DNA of 64,000 nt from VXNE01 sp965261535 (GCA_965261535.1 OZ253469.1:3658001-3722000), one strand, 5' to 3'. Shown: positions 33,473-43,236, counted from the stretch's first letter. Translations and numbers: made by a program. The notes: a model not told the origin generated them from the letters alone.

Positions 33473-34762
33473 ATGACTCGGCGGCTTGGGATGACCGACA
33501 TGGAATCGCAGGTTTTTACCGAATCGCCGGAACTGGACGCCGCCATCGTTAATTCTTCGCGCTGGGCGGACGAGAACTGGCTGCACGCGCAGTTCGCCTG
33601 GTTGCGCGAGAACGCGCCAATCCGAAAGATGTCGCCGGACGGCTTCGAACCGTTCTGGTCCATCACCCGCCATGCCGATATCAGGTCCATCGAAAGCAAC
33701 AAGACGCTGTTCATCAACGATCCGCGCCCGCTCCTGACCCCCAAGCTCCTGGATGCGATCGTTCTGCAACTCACGGGACGGCGGCACCTCGTTCGCTCCC
33801 TGGTGACGATGGACGATCCCGATCACAGCCGCTACCGGGCGCTGACGCAAGAGTGGTTCGCAAGATCCAACCTGCTCGCGCTTACGGATCGCATTGAGCA
33901 ACTGGCCCGGGAATATGTGGATCGCCTCGCCGAATTCGGCGGCGAGTGCGACTTCGTCCAGGATATCGCGATCTGGTATCCGTTGCGGGTGATCATGTCG
34001 ATTCTCGGCATCCCGGAAAGCGATGAGCCGTTCATGATGAAACTGACCCAGGAAATGTTCGGCAGTTCGGACCCGGACACGCGGCGTTCCTTCGAAGCTT
34101 CCGCGCTCCCGGACGTGGTGGCGGATTTCGAGGCATATTTCGCAGACTTGAGTCGCCGCCGCCGCGCCAATCCCACCGACGATGTGGCCAGTCTGGTCGC
34201 CAATGCCCGCATCGATGGAGAGGCCGTCCCCGAACATGAAACGAACGGCTACTACATCATCATCGCCACCGCAGGTCACGATACGACCAGTTCATCCGTG
34301 GCGGGCGGTCTGCTGGCGCTGATCGAAAACCCCCGTGAAATGGCGAAGCTGCGCGACGACCCGGAACGCCACATGCCGTCCGCGATCAATGAAGTCGTTC
34401 GCTGGGTAACGCCCGTGCGGCAGTTCATGCGCACCGCCACCGCCGATTGCAAGGTCGGCGACACCGATATCGCCATCGGCGAGTCGTGCATCCTCTGGTA
34501 TCCGTCAGCCAACCGTGACGCCGCCGTGTTCGACGATCCCTTCGCGTTCCGCGTAGATCGCCCGGGCGTCAGACACCTGGCGTTCGGTTTCGGCGCGCAC
34601 GCGTGTTTGGGACAGCACCTGGCAAGACTGGAGATGACGGCGTTGTTCCAGGAGATGCTTCGCCGCGTCGAACACGTGGAGTTGAATGGCGAGCCGCGCT
34701 ATTCGCAATCGACGTTCGTTGGCGGGCTCAAGAGTCTGCCGATTCGCTATCGAATGAAGTAG
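33473..34762 (+). CDS. Cytochrome P450
   Basis: A ~429-residue bacterial P450 similar in layout to CYP125/CYP142 and related proteins. C-helix region MDDPDHSRYRALTQEWF, I-helix ATAGHDTTSSSVAGGLLAL with the acid-alcohol pair (Asp-Thr), K-helix EVVRWVTPVRQFMRTA and heme loop FGFGAHACLGQHLARLE with the Cys ligand. Substrates of these relatives include steroids, terpenes and fatty acids; this one is not known. No redox partner is adjacent. ATG at 33473 or at 33491 could start it. Confidence 0.92.
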   Translation: MTRRLGMTDMESQVFTESPELDAAIVNSSRWADENWLHAQFAWLRENAPIRKMSPDGFEPFWSITRHADIRSIESNKTLFINDPRPLLTPKLLDAIVLQLTGRRHLVRSLVTMDDPDHSRYRALTQEWFARSNLLALTDRIEQLAREYVDRLAEFGGECDFVQDIAIWYPLRVIMSILGIPESDEPFMMKLTQEMFGSSDPDTRRSFEASALPDVVADFEAYFADLSRRRRANPTDDVASLVANARIDGEAVPEHETNGYYIIIATAGHDTTSSSVAGGLLALIENPREMAKLRDDPERHMPSAINEVVRWVTPVRQFMRTATADCKVGDTDIAIGESCILWYPSANRDAAVFDDPFAFRVDRPGVRHLAFGFGAHACLGQHLARLEMTALFQEMLRRVEHVELNGEPRYSQSTFVGGLKSLPIRYRMK

Positions 34763-34789
34763 CAGCGCCTTTTCGGCGCGCTACGTGCG

Positions 34790-36505
34790 TTAGAGGCTGC
34801 GCTTGCCGGTCAACGTAACCTCCAGGCCTCGCGCGCCCGGTTGGGAAACCAGCGGAAAGGCCACGTCAAGGTGCAAGACACGGCCGCGGTCCGTACGCGT
34901 GGACTCCAAGCGCAAGCCGACTCCGATGTTGGCCAACACCGGGTTGTCTCGGACGGAGTCCCAAGCCCTGCCGATGTCGATAAATGCCGCCCCCGCGATG
35001 CGGACTGCGCGCCACAGATAGAGACCGGAGTAGTACCGTTCCTCGGCCGTGATTCGGAACCGGCGGTTGCCGACCTGGAAGCGGTTGGGGTATCCGCGTA
35101 GCCCGGTGTCACCCCCGGCGAGGATCTGCTGATCCGGTGTCAATTGATCCGCGACGGTCGCTTCGGCGTCGATATACAGCCCCCACTGAGGCGAGTGGGC
35201 GCGCCGGTAGCGCGCCCATGCCTGGGCCGTCAGGTTCTCCGCGCGACGCGTGTGCCTGTTCCAGTATCCCGACACCTGAACGCCGTACAGCAGCACGTCG
35301 CCGGCCTTGCGGGCGAGGCTCCGGCCGTCGCGGAATGCGGCGTTGGCGACGAGGTGTCCGCCGCGCGGCGAGTAGCCGAGCAGCAGATCGTATTGACGGC
35401 CGAGAAAGATATCCTCGGTAGTCTCGACGCGGTTCAGGTTTCGCACCCTGGAGAAGTCGTCGCCAATGCGCTGGAACGTAACCCAGGGGTAGGCGAACGC
35501 GCGGTCCTCAAGGTCTGACAACGACTCCGGGACATCCTTGAAGGCCCACTCTTCAAACATGATGCCCACGCTCAGACGGTTCGCAAACCCATCCACCAAT
35601 CCCCTCGACCAACCTCGGGAGAGAACAGCTCGTCGATAGTCAAGCCCGAACGAGGCAGTCTCTTCGCCGGCGTCGTACAGGTGGCGCTGGGTTTCCGACA
35701 TGTGCGCGGTGACGTTCCAGGCGCGCCGCGCGTTCAGCGCATGGAACGGCTGGCCGATGAATGCCAGCGCGCCATCGCCGTCGTCGGCGTTCTCAAGACG
35801 GAGTCCCAGCCCGATATGGCTGCTGCCCAGATTGGGATTGTTGAAACCTGCGCTAGCGCCCGAACGATCCAGGGTTTTGAACACCTCCACGTCCACGCCG
35901 GCTCCGCTACCGAAGAGGTTGACCTCGGAGGCGCCCAGGTCGAACTCGTTCTCGCCGCCGGTGCGGGTGACGCCCACCGTCGGCAGGAGCGACCAGACAT
36001 CCCGGGTAACGACGACGATGTCGATCTTCCTTCCGCACGCGCGGTTCGCGATGACGCGCGCGTCGTAGATAAATCGCTTGGCGCGCAACAACCGTTCGCT
36101 CTCGGCAAGGCGGCTGACATCGACCGTGTCGCCATCGGAGAACAGCAGCAGCCTACGAATCGCGCGTTCCCTTGTTTTCACATGCCAGCGGTTGGCGAGG
36201 CGGAACAACGGCTTGTTCTCTGCGGCATCGTCCGTATCGAATATTTCCTGGCGAATGATGCGGGTGGAGGCGACCGTGTAAGCGGCGTCAGGCTGAAGTG
36301 GCCAACCCTCGATTTCCTCTATTTCGGTCCTTTGCAGCGCATCTATCTCAAAACGCTCGCCGCAGGGCTCCTCCGCTGCCGCCAAAGCGAAGTACAACGT
36401 CAGTGCCACAAAAACCGCCGCCTTGGCGGGTGACGCTTTTTGCGCCCACCCAAGCCCGCCCGGCGCGAGGCACAAGCGCGAAAGCCAGGAATCACTGTCG
36501 ATCAT
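34790..36505 (-). CDS. BamA/TamA-type outer membrane beta-barrel protein
   Basis: The 571-residue protein has a hydrophobic export segment (AAVFVALTLYFALAAAEEPC) and a POTRA-like region around RLANRWHVKTRERAIRRLLL. A C-terminal Omp85 barrel follows, with GGDTGLRGYPNRFQVGNRRF (the L6-type loop, usually VRGF/Y) and a final strand LEVTLTGKRSL. Two Cys (CGERF, NRACGRK) lie in the periplasmic part. It is shorter than BamA and probably has one or two POTRA domains. Function in lipid or protein translocation at the outer membrane is inferred. It is divergent from the ThDP enzyme. Confidence 0.83.
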   Translation of the reverse strand: MIDSDSWLSRLCLAPGGLGWAQKASPAKAAVFVALTLYFALAAAEEPCGERFEIDALQRTEIEEIEGWPLQPDAAYTVASTRIIRQEIFDTDDAAENKPLFRLANRWHVKTRERAIRRLLLFSDGDTVDVSRLAESERLLRAKRFIYDARVIANRACGRKIDIVVVTRDVWSLLPTVGVTRTGGENEFDLGASEVNLFGSGAGVDVEVFKTLDRSGASAGFNNPNLGSSHIGLGLRLENADDGDGALAFIGQPFHALNARRAWNVTAHMSETQRHLYDAGEETASFGLDYRRAVLSRGWSRGLVDGFANRLSVGIMFEEWAFKDVPESLSDLEDRAFAYPWVTFQRIGDDFSRVRNLNRVETTEDIFLGRQYDLLLGYSPRGGHLVANAAFRDGRSLARKAGDVLLYGVQVSGYWNRHTRRAENLTAQAWARYRRAHSPQWGLYIDAEATVADQLTPDQQILAGGDTGLRGYPNRFQVGNRRFRITAEERYYSGLYLWRAVRIAGAAFIDIGRAWDSVRDNPVLANIGVGLRLESTRTDRGRVLHLDVAFPLVSQPGARGLEVTLTGKRSL

Positions 36506-36588
36506 GAACGAATATTAACCGCATGTGGAACGGGCAAATGGCGACTGGGGTACCATGCGGCGCTTTGGTCAATTATGGGAGCCGCCGC

Positions 36589-38229
36589 ATGAACAGCGTC
36601 GAATACGTCGCCCGCATTCTCAAGGACGAAGGTGTTACCTGGATGTCCTGTTTCCCATCCAACCCGCTTATCGAGGCGGTTGCCAAGGAAGGCATCCGTC
36701 CGGTGGCCTTTCGTCACGAACGCGGCGCGGTGATGGCGGCCGACGGCTACTCGAGGCTGTCCGACCGCAAGCGTTTCGGCGTCGTCGCGGTGCAGTCCCA
36801 GGCTGGCGCCGAGAATTCGATGGGCGGCCTGGCCCAGGCGAACGGGGACAACTCACCGATACTGCTGCTGCCTGGCGGAAATTCCCTGGACAAGCTGTTC
36901 GTTCGCCCCAACTTCTTTGCCGGCACGACCTGGGCACCGTTGCTCAAGCACGTCGACGTGATCATGCGACCGGATCAAACTGGCGATATCATGCGCCGCG
37001 CCTTTCACGCCTTGCGCACCGGGCGTTCAGGTCCTGTGCTTGTGGAGATGCCGGGCGATGTCTGCTCGCAGCCGATTCCCGACGATGCGCACGCCTACGC
37101 CTCTCCGACGGCGGCCATGTACGCGCCGTCCGCGGGGGCGGTCGCCGATGCCGCCAGGAAACTGGTCGACGCCGGGGAGCCCTTGATCTGGGCGGGCTCC
37201 GGCGTCATGACCGCTGGCGCCTGCGAAGAATTGCGGACCCTGGCGGAGTTGCTCGATGTGCCGGTATACACGTCGATGCCGGGCAAGTCGGCCTTCGATG
37301 AGCGCCACCCGCTATCCGTCGGGGCCGGCACCTCGTCGACACCGGGTCCGGCGCGCCAATGGCTCGATAACTGTGACGTGCTGTTCGCCGTCGGCTCGTC
37401 ACTTACCTGGACGCCTTATGGCCAGAGTTTCTCCCGCGACAAGTTCCTCATCCATTCGGTGATCGCCGACGAGGAGATCAACAAGGACACGGTCGCCGCC
37501 ATCGGCCTGGTAGGCGACGCCAGGTTGACGCTTGAAGCCATGATCGACGCCGTCAAGGGCCTGATTGGCGAAGAGGGACGCGACACCGGCGTAAAGGCGC
37601 GCGTCGCCGAAGCGCGCGAGGCATGGATCGCCCAGTGGCGCCCGTATCTCACCAACGACGACGGCCCGTTGTCGCCCTACCGCGTCATTCACGAGATGAA
37701 CGAGGTGCTGGACAACGAATCGAGCGTCGTCACCCACGACGCCGGCGCCCCGCGTGATCAGATCGTCCCGTTCTATACCGCCACCACACCGCATAGCTAC
37801 GTCGGTTGGGGCAAGACGACGCACCTTGGCTTCTCCATCCCGCTGATGATCGGGGCCAAGATGGCCGCGCCGGAGCGCATGTGCGTGAACCTCATGGGCG
37901 ACGGTGCTTTCGGCATGTCCGGCCTCGACATCGAAACCTCGGCCCGCGCCGGCATTCCCATCACTACCGTCCTGCTCAACAACGGCATCATGGCGACCTA
38001 CCCCGGCGGCTTCCCGACGGCGCGCGAGCAATTCGGCGTGTCGCACATGCAGGGCGACTATGCCGCCATTGCCCGGGCGATGGGGGCCCAGGGCATCCAC
38101 GTTACGCAGGCGGCGGAAATGGCGCCTGCGCTGGAACAGGCGAAGCGCCTGAACGCGGACGGCAAAACGGTATTGATCGACGTCAAGACGAGAGCGGAGG
38201 ACTCGCGGTCACCGGCACGCTTTGTCTGA
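36589..38229 (+). CDS. Thiamine-diphosphate enzyme, acetolactate-synthase-like
   Basis: This 546-residue protein has the three-domain fold of ThDP enzymes. The N-terminal pyrimidine domain holds FRHERGAVMAADGYSR with the catalytic Glu; the central domain (LIWAGSGVMTAGACEEL) and the C-terminal PP domain follow. The PP domain binds Mg-ThDP through GDGAFGMSGLDIET to LLNNG, the GDG-x26-NN pattern. It may be a decarboxylase or carboligase; acetolactate synthase itself is uncertain because no small subunit is present. GGGAG precedes the ATG at 36589. It ends 94 bp before the arsenate-reductase-like gene. Confidence 0.87.
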   Translation: MNSVEYVARILKDEGVTWMSCFPSNPLIEAVAKEGIRPVAFRHERGAVMAADGYSRLSDRKRFGVVAVQSQAGAENSMGGLAQANGDNSPILLLPGGNSLDKLFVRPNFFAGTTWAPLLKHVDVIMRPDQTGDIMRRAFHALRTGRSGPVLVEMPGDVCSQPIPDDAHAYASPTAAMYAPSAGAVADAARKLVDAGEPLIWAGSGVMTAGACEELRTLAELLDVPVYTSMPGKSAFDERHPLSVGAGTSSTPGPARQWLDNCDVLFAVGSSLTWTPYGQSFSRDKFLIHSVIADEEINKDTVAAIGLVGDARLTLEAMIDAVKGLIGEEGRDTGVKARVAEAREAWIAQWRPYLTNDDGPLSPYRVIHEMNEVLDNESSVVTHDAGAPRDQIVPFYTATTPHSYVGWGKTTHLGFSIPLMIGAKMAAPERMCVNLMGDGAFGMSGLDIETSARAGIPITTVLLNNGIMATYPGGFPTAREQFGVSHMQGDYAAIARAMGAQGIHVTQAAEMAPALEQAKRLNADGKTVLIDVKTRAEDSRSPARFV

Positions 38230-38323
38230 GGTCGCCGCGGCGGTACTTCGCGCGGTCGAGTTGCGCGACATGACAGTGTGGGAGTAGGCGAAGCGAACAG
38301 CAGCGCCGAGGCAGGAGACCCTG

Positions 38324-38752
38324 GTGTCTGACCCGCCGTTTCGCATGCTGGCGATCTGTACCGGAAATCTGGCACGTTCGCAGATGGCTCATGGTTGGTT
38401 GCGCCACTTGGCGGGCACCCGCGTTGAGGTCGACAGCGCGGGTACCGAACCGAAGGGCGTGCATCCTCTCGCGATTCGCGTCATGGCCGAGGTCGGCGTC
38501 GATATCTCGGGCCATACCTCGGACCATGTGGACAAGTACGTCGGAGAGGAATACGACCTGGTCGTGACGGTGTGCGACTCCGCGCGGGAAAGCTGCCCGG
38601 TATTTCCGGGCGCGCAACGGGTCCTTCACCGCGCATTCGAGGATCCGGACTGTCCGCAGATGAGCGAGCGTCAACTTGCGGATGTATTTCGCCGCGTGCG
38701 GGACGAGATCGGCGAGTTCTGCCGTACGCTCGTCGCGAGAAGGATCGTTTGA
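38324..38752 (+). CDS. Arsenate reductase/low-molecular-weight phosphatase family protein
   Basis: A 142-residue protein of the LMW phosphatase fold. The P-loop is AICTGNLARSQMAHG (C-x5-R, with Leu where ArsC has Ser). EYDLVVTVCDSARESCPVFP provides two further Cys at the positions used by thioredoxin-coupled arsenate reductase, and HRAFEDPDCP ends the domain. Three redox Cys suggest ArsC activity, though tyrosine phosphatase activity is possible. No arsR or arsB is nearby. GTG start. It precedes the LLM genes by 37 bp. Confidence 0.85.
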   Translation: MSDPPFRMLAICTGNLARSQMAHGWLRHLAGTRVEVDSAGTEPKGVHPLAIRVMAEVGVDISGHTSDHVDKYVGEEYDLVVTVCDSARESCPVFPGAQRVLHRAFEDPDCPQMSERQLADVFRRVRDEIGEFCRTLVARRIV

Positions 38753-38789
38753 GCTATCTTTGTGTCGAGATAATTGAGAGAGGGAACGG

Positions 38790-39650
38790 ATGAAATTTGG
38801 ACTGCGTTATTGCAACACGGGACGCTACGTAGATGCGGCGCTCGCCGTCGAGTTGGTGCAGGCCGCCGAGGAAGCGGGTTTCGAGTCGGCCTGGACGGTC
38901 CAGCACACGGTGGTGCCCGAAGGCCACACATCGGCATACCCGTATTCGCCGGATGGGCGCATGCGCGGCGACCGGTTCGACTTTCCGATTCCCGATCCGT
39001 TGATCTGGATGGCCTATGTGGCGGCCCGAACCCACACAATCAAGCTCGGCACCGGCATTCTGATCCTGCCGCAACTCAGTCCGGTCGTCACCGCCAAACA
39101 GGTCGCCACCCTCGACTTCATGTCCGACGGTCGCATCCTGCTTGGCATCGGTGTCGGTTGGCTGAGAGAGGAGTTCGAGGCCATCGGCGCTTCGTTCGAA
39201 GACCGTGCCGCCCGCAACGACGAGTACGTCGCCGTGATGCGGGCGCTCTGGTCCCAGGAGCGACCATCGTTTCAGGGTGAGTTCATCCAGTTCGACGGCG
39301 CCTATTGCCGGCCGCAGCCGGTGGGGGGCACGGTGCCGATCCACGTCGGGGGCCACTCCAGGGCCTCGGCGAGACGTGCCGGCCGTCTGGCTGACGGCTT
39401 CTTCCCGGCGCGGGGCGAGCCCAAGGAACTCGTGCGCCTGGCGCGGGAGACGGCCCAAGCTTCCGGTCGCGATCCGGATGCAGTGGAAATCACGTTGAGC
39501 TGTCCCGAAGACCTGGCGGAACTGGAGACCATCGATGCGGATCGCGTGCTCGTGCCGGTGAACCGAACGGCCGCGATGGCCGCGCCTGCGCGAACGCCGG
39601 AAGAGGTGTTGGCATGGCGGTCGCGCATCGAGGCGTTCGCCGATTGCTGA
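38790..39650 (+). CDS. LLM-class F420-dependent oxidoreductase, tandem copy 1
   Basis: This 286-residue LLM barrel starts MKFGLRYCNTGRYVDAALAV and contains SAWTVQHTVVPEGHTSAYPY, TIKLGTGILILPQLSPVVTA, ILLGIGVGWLREEFEAIGA and IHVGGHSRASARRAGRLADG. It most likely uses F420 or FMN as hydride carrier on an unknown substrate. GAGAGAGGGAACGG precedes the ATG. The next gene (39668-40528) is a tandem duplicate of exactly equal length, 17 bp downstream, so both probably form one transcript. Confidence 0.9.
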   Translation: MKFGLRYCNTGRYVDAALAVELVQAAEEAGFESAWTVQHTVVPEGHTSAYPYSPDGRMRGDRFDFPIPDPLIWMAYVAARTHTIKLGTGILILPQLSPVVTAKQVATLDFMSDGRILLGIGVGWLREEFEAIGASFEDRAARNDEYVAVMRALWSQERPSFQGEFIQFDGAYCRPQPVGGTVPIHVGGHSRASARRAGRLADGFFPARGEPKELVRLARETAQASGRDPDAVEITLSCPEDLAELETIDADRVLVPVNRTAAMAAPARTPEEVLAWRSRIEAFADC

Positions 39651-39667
39651 TTCGCGAGGGAGAGACG

Positions 39668-40528
39668 ATGAAATTTGGACTGCGTTACTGCAACACCGGT
39701 CCCTACATTGAGGCGGCGCGCGCGGTAGAGCTGGTGCAAGCCGCCGAGGAAGCGGGTTTCGAGTCGGCGTGGACGGTCCAGCACACGGTGATACCGGAAA
39801 ATCATGCGTCGAAATATCCCTATTCGCCGGACGGCCGCCTCGCCGGAAACGTGTTCGACTTTCCCCGGCCGGATCCGTTGATCTGGATGGCCTACGTGGC
39901 GGCCCGCACCGAAACGATCAAGTTCGGTACCGGCGTTCTGATCCTGCCGCAACTCAGTCCGGTCGTCACCGCCAAACAGGTGGCTACCCTCGACTTCATG
40001 TCCGGCGGTCGCATCGTGCTGGGCATCGGCGTCGGCTGGCTGCGGGAAGAATTTGAGGCCATCGGTGCTTCGTTCGATGATCGCGCCGCCCGCACCGACG
40101 AGTACGTGGCGGTGATGCGATCACTCTGGTCGGAGGAGCGGCCGTCGTTTCAGGGCGAGTTCATCCGCTTTGACGGCGCTTATTGCCGGCCGCAGCCGGT
40201 GGGCGGCACCGTACCGATTCACATCGGGGGTCACTCGAAGGCTGCCGCGCGTCGCGCCGGTCGCTTGGGGGACGGATTCTTCCCGGCGCGAGGCAGACCC
40301 GAGGAACTCGTTCGTCTTGCGCGGGAGACGGCGGAATCGTGCGGACGCGATCCCGGTGCAATCGAAATCTCGTTGAGCTGCCCGCAGAAGCTTGAGCAAC
40401 TCAAGATGATCGATGCCGACCGGGTGTTGATCCCGGTGGATGACAGGCCCGACATGGCCGCGCCGGCGAGGACGCCAGAGGAGGTGCTGGCGTGGCGGTC
40501 CCGTATAGAGGATTTCACTGACGTCTGA
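39668..40528 (+). CDS. LLM-class F420-dependent oxidoreductase, tandem copy 2
   Basis: Paralogue of the preceding gene: the same 286 residues without an indel, and long identical segments such as ELVQAAEEAGFESAWTVQHT, ILPQLSPVVTAKQVATLDFM and FDGAYCRPQPVGGTVPIH. Differences cluster in the residues after MKFGLRYCNTG (PYIEAARAV against RYVDAALAV), in the region after VQHT, and near the C-terminus. Divergence at the active-site mouth suggests altered substrate choice. GAGGGAGAG precedes the ATG. Confidence 0.9.
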   Translation: MKFGLRYCNTGPYIEAARAVELVQAAEEAGFESAWTVQHTVIPENHASKYPYSPDGRLAGNVFDFPRPDPLIWMAYVAARTETIKFGTGVLILPQLSPVVTAKQVATLDFMSGGRIVLGIGVGWLREEFEAIGASFDDRAARTDEYVAVMRSLWSEERPSFQGEFIRFDGAYCRPQPVGGTVPIHIGGHSKAAARRAGRLGDGFFPARGRPEELVRLARETAESCGRDPGAIEISLSCPQKLEQLKMIDADRVLIPVDDRPDMAAPARTPEEVLAWRSRIEDFTDV

Positions 40529-40615
40529 TCCGCGTCGCATTTCGGCGCGGGGCGAAGCCGCAAAGCCAGACGGCGTCGTCCAATTGGATCCGGGCGAGTA
40601 CAAGAGGTAGGCCCT

Positions 40616-41680
40616 ATGGACTTCGGGATTTGCGTCGCTTCCCATGTTGGCGACATCGACTACGTGGTGCGCGCGGAAGCGCTTGGCTATAGCCACGCCT
40701 GGTTCGCGGACAGCCAGATGCTGTGGTCGGACTGTTACGCGGCGCTTGCCCTGGCGGCGACGCGCACCTCGCGTATCCGGCTCGGCACGGGAGTCGCCAT
40801 CACCGGCACGCGCCCCGCATCGGTTAACGCGGCGGGCATCGCCACCATCAACGCGCTTGCGCCCGGCCGCACTTTCCTTGGTGTCGGCTCAGGCAATACG
40901 GCCATGCGGATCATGGGTAAAAAACCGCATCGAATCAGGGAGTTTGATCGCTATCTACGCACGCTCAAACCGTTGCTGCGCGGCGAGGAGGCTGAGAACG
41001 ACGACGGCCAACCTATCGTGCACATCATGCCGGACGCGGGCTTCGTGAACTTCAAGGACCCCATTCCGCTATACGTCTCCGGATTTGGCCCGCGTTCACT
41101 GGGACTCGCGGGTGAACACGGCGACGGCGCCGTGATCGCCGGACCGCGTTCCGGCGCCGCCATGCAGCGCGTGTGGGACATGATCGAATCGGGCGCCCGG
41201 GCGGCGGGTCGCGAGATCATCCGCGACGAGTACTACGTCACTGCCCTCACCACCATCGTGCTGCTCGAGCCCGGGGAAGCCGTGGACTCGGAGCGCGTAA
41301 AGAGCCAGTGCGGCGCGATGGCGATGGCCGGTGTGCACTACCAGTACGACCAGGTGCGCAATTTCGGCAGGCAGCCGTCGAACGTGTTCGCCGGCATCTG
41401 GGACGACTACACGGCGGCTATGGAGAGGATTCCCGCCGACAGGCGCCATCAGTTTATCCACCGCGGCCACAATTGTTGGGTCGTGCCGGAGGAGGCGCGG
41501 TTCCTCACCCCGGAGGTGCTGCGCGCGTCTGCCCTGATCGGGACGCGCGACGAGTTGATTGAAACGCTCTCTGCGCTGTCGGAGGCGGGCCTTGACCAGG
41601 TGATGATCCTGCCGAACTTCGACACGCGCTACGATGTTCTCGAGCAGGTCGGGAACGCACTGATCGGCAATATTCCCTGA
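40616..41680 (+). CDS. LLM-class F420-dependent oxidoreductase
   Basis: The 354-residue protein starts MDFGICVASHVGDIDYVVRA and shows IRLGTGVAITGTRPASVNAA, TFLGVGSGNTAMRIMGKKPH and IPLYVSGFGPRSLGLAGEHG. This fits the longer LLM subfamily that includes F420-dependent glucose-6-phosphate dehydrogenase and methylenetetrahydromethanopterin reductase relatives. A late His-rich stretch (RRHQFIHRGHNCWV) is unusual. The substrate is unknown. It follows the duplicated LLM pair by 87 bp and ends ahead of a 114-bp gap. Confidence 0.88.
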   Translation: MDFGICVASHVGDIDYVVRAEALGYSHAWFADSQMLWSDCYAALALAATRTSRIRLGTGVAITGTRPASVNAAGIATINALAPGRTFLGVGSGNTAMRIMGKKPHRIREFDRYLRTLKPLLRGEEAENDDGQPIVHIMPDAGFVNFKDPIPLYVSGFGPRSLGLAGEHGDGAVIAGPRSGAAMQRVWDMIESGARAAGREIIRDEYYVTALTTIVLLEPGEAVDSERVKSQCGAMAMAGVHYQYDQVRNFGRQPSNVFAGIWDDYTAAMERIPADRRHQFIHRGHNCWVVPEEARFLTPEVLRASALIGTRDELIETLSALSEAGLDQVMILPNFDTRYDVLEQVGNALIGNIP

Positions 41681-41794
41681 GGCCAGTTGCTTTTCGTGTG
41701 GGCGTTCCGGCAGGCGTCGTCGATGGCATTGCTAACATGTACACGCTGAGCGCTGCATGGTCTAATCGCCGCCTCGTGCATCAGGGGGAGGCCG

Positions 41795-42367
41795 ATGAAG
41801 TCCATCATATTTGCCTTGGTGATCAGTTTGTCTCTCGCGTTTAACGCAAATGCGCAAACGTTGACCAAAGCCGAAGAAGGCCGAAAGGAGGTCGGGGAAT
41901 GCTATCGCTTGTGCATGGCCGATGATGCCGGCGGCGGTCGTCGTTTGGTGACCATCGCTTGGTTGGACCAATATTGGGCTAACTGGCGCGATAGCGGGAC
42001 TTGGACCGATGAACAATGGACTAGCTTTCTTACCGAATGGAAGCGACTCGGGTGCGCCATTATCCAGGACGGGTTGGTCGAAGCCTACGGCTGCCGTTAC
42101 GCATGCTACGACGTGGAGCAGGCTTACGGTGTCAGTACCGCGTCTGCCCGCAGCGTGTTCCTGCGCGCGTACAACAACTTGACCGCTGAACTCAAAGAGT
42201 CCGGTCTATGGGTAACAAATGATCGCGATTACCCCCGTTCTGGTACCGCTGCATTCAACACAGCTTGCGACAGTGTTTTCGATTCGTCCAATGCCTCGGG
42301 AGGAGTTGGTCCGCGTCTAGATGTAGCGCGAGAGCTTTTGGAGCGCGGACAGAGACCGGTCCAATAG
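41795..42367 (+). CDS. Small secreted cysteine-containing protein, unknown family
   Basis: This 190-residue protein has a signal peptide (MKSIIFALVISLSLAFNANA) and a mature part with six Cys, of which CYRLC and CRYAC each form a C-x3-C pair. Aromatic stretches (DQYWANWRDSGTWTDEQWTS) are prominent. Disulfides or a covalent cofactor are plausible, but no heme CxxCH is present. GGGGGAGG lies before the ATG. I do not recognise a family. It is convergent with the CmcJ-like gene. Confidence 0.72.
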   Translation: MKSIIFALVISLSLAFNANAQTLTKAEEGRKEVGECYRLCMADDAGGGRRLVTIAWLDQYWANWRDSGTWTDEQWTSFLTEWKRLGCAIIQDGLVEAYGCRYACYDVEQAYGVSTASARSVFLRAYNNLTAELKESGLWVTNDRDYPRSGTAAFNTACDSVFDSSNASGGVGPRLDVARELLERGQRPVQ

Positions 42368-42444
42368 GGAACTCTTGTTCTTCCGCCAAACACGTAATCG
42401 CCTTCAAACGTTTCGGTGCGTCCAAGCAGCAAAGACTGCAGGGA

Positions 42445-43236
42445 TTAACTCGCGAACGCGCACACCATGCGCACTTCGATGCTGCGGCGCGCCGGAGTAC
42501 CGGGTGGCGCGTCGATATCGAACGAGGTGTGCGGACACGCGATCGCCCTGCCGGGACGCGTGTCGAGTTGCTTGATGACCAGCACTTCTTCTTCGGTCAT
42601 GCGCGGGAAGTAACACAAGCGCAGGTTCGGTTTGAACAACGGTATCGCCCCCTTGCCGGTGGCATAGGAGCCGGAGTAGTAGTAGGGCAGGATATCGTTC
42701 GGGTCTATGCTGCGCGCGTCGATCAGCGCCAGCGGATTTCTGATCGCGGCACGGTCGACCGGCTGCCAGGTGTTGTACCACGCGAACTCCCAGTGCGACG
42801 ATGCGTCCAACGCTTCGCGCCGGTCGGCGAGAGCGCGCTTGCGGTTCGACGCGGGATCGGCGATGTCGTAGTCGCAGTGCGCAAACCGCGCATAGGCGCT
42901 GAGGAAGTCCGACGTGTCCTCCGTGCGCAGGAGATGGTGTGTGACGAATACCTCGTCCGCGCCGACAAGTTGCTGCACGACGCCGCCGACTTCCTCGTAG
43001 TAGGTCGACCTCACCGTCGAATCGACGCGGAAGTCGGTCACGCTGGACTTGTGGCGGGTCAGCGTAAACCCGGTCGTGTCGAGACCCATTTCCGTATCGC
43101 GCGCGTCTTCGATGGACACTTTGTGCCTGGTGGTGTTGGCGCGGCGCGATGTTCGGTCACCGATGCGCGCGGGGACTTTGCGGTGCTTCCACTCGGGATT
43201 GATGAATCGGATTTCCGCGGTAACCGTTCCAGACAT
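42445..43236 (-). CDS. CmcJ/NvfI-family (GA4 desaturase-like) oxidoreductase
   Basis: The 263-residue protein contains VTDFRVDSTVRSTYYEEVGG, then HHLLRTEDTSDFLSAYARFA, FAWYNTWQPVDRAAIRNPLA, LPYYYSGSYATGKGAIPLFK and KQLDTRPGRAIACPHTSFDI. This pattern belongs to the CmcJ/GA4 desaturase family of 2-oxoglutarate/Fe(II)-dependent-like enzymes. The Thr-Trp-Gln-Pro and His-Thr-Ser-Phe segments are characteristic. The substrate is unknown. GGAGGCGGCG precedes the ATG at 43236; a longer frame upstream is antisense to the neighbouring gene. Confidence 0.86.
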   Translation of the reverse strand: MSGTVTAEIRFINPEWKHRKVPARIGDRTSRRANTTRHKVSIEDARDTEMGLDTTGFTLTRHKSSVTDFRVDSTVRSTYYEEVGGVVQQLVGADEVFVTHHLLRTEDTSDFLSAYARFAHCDYDIADPASNRKRALADRREALDASSHWEFAWYNTWQPVDRAAIRNPLALIDARSIDPNDILPYYYSGSYATGKGAIPLFKPNLRLCYFPRMTEEEVLVIKQLDTRPGRAIACPHTSFDIDAPPGTPARRSIEVRMVCAFAS

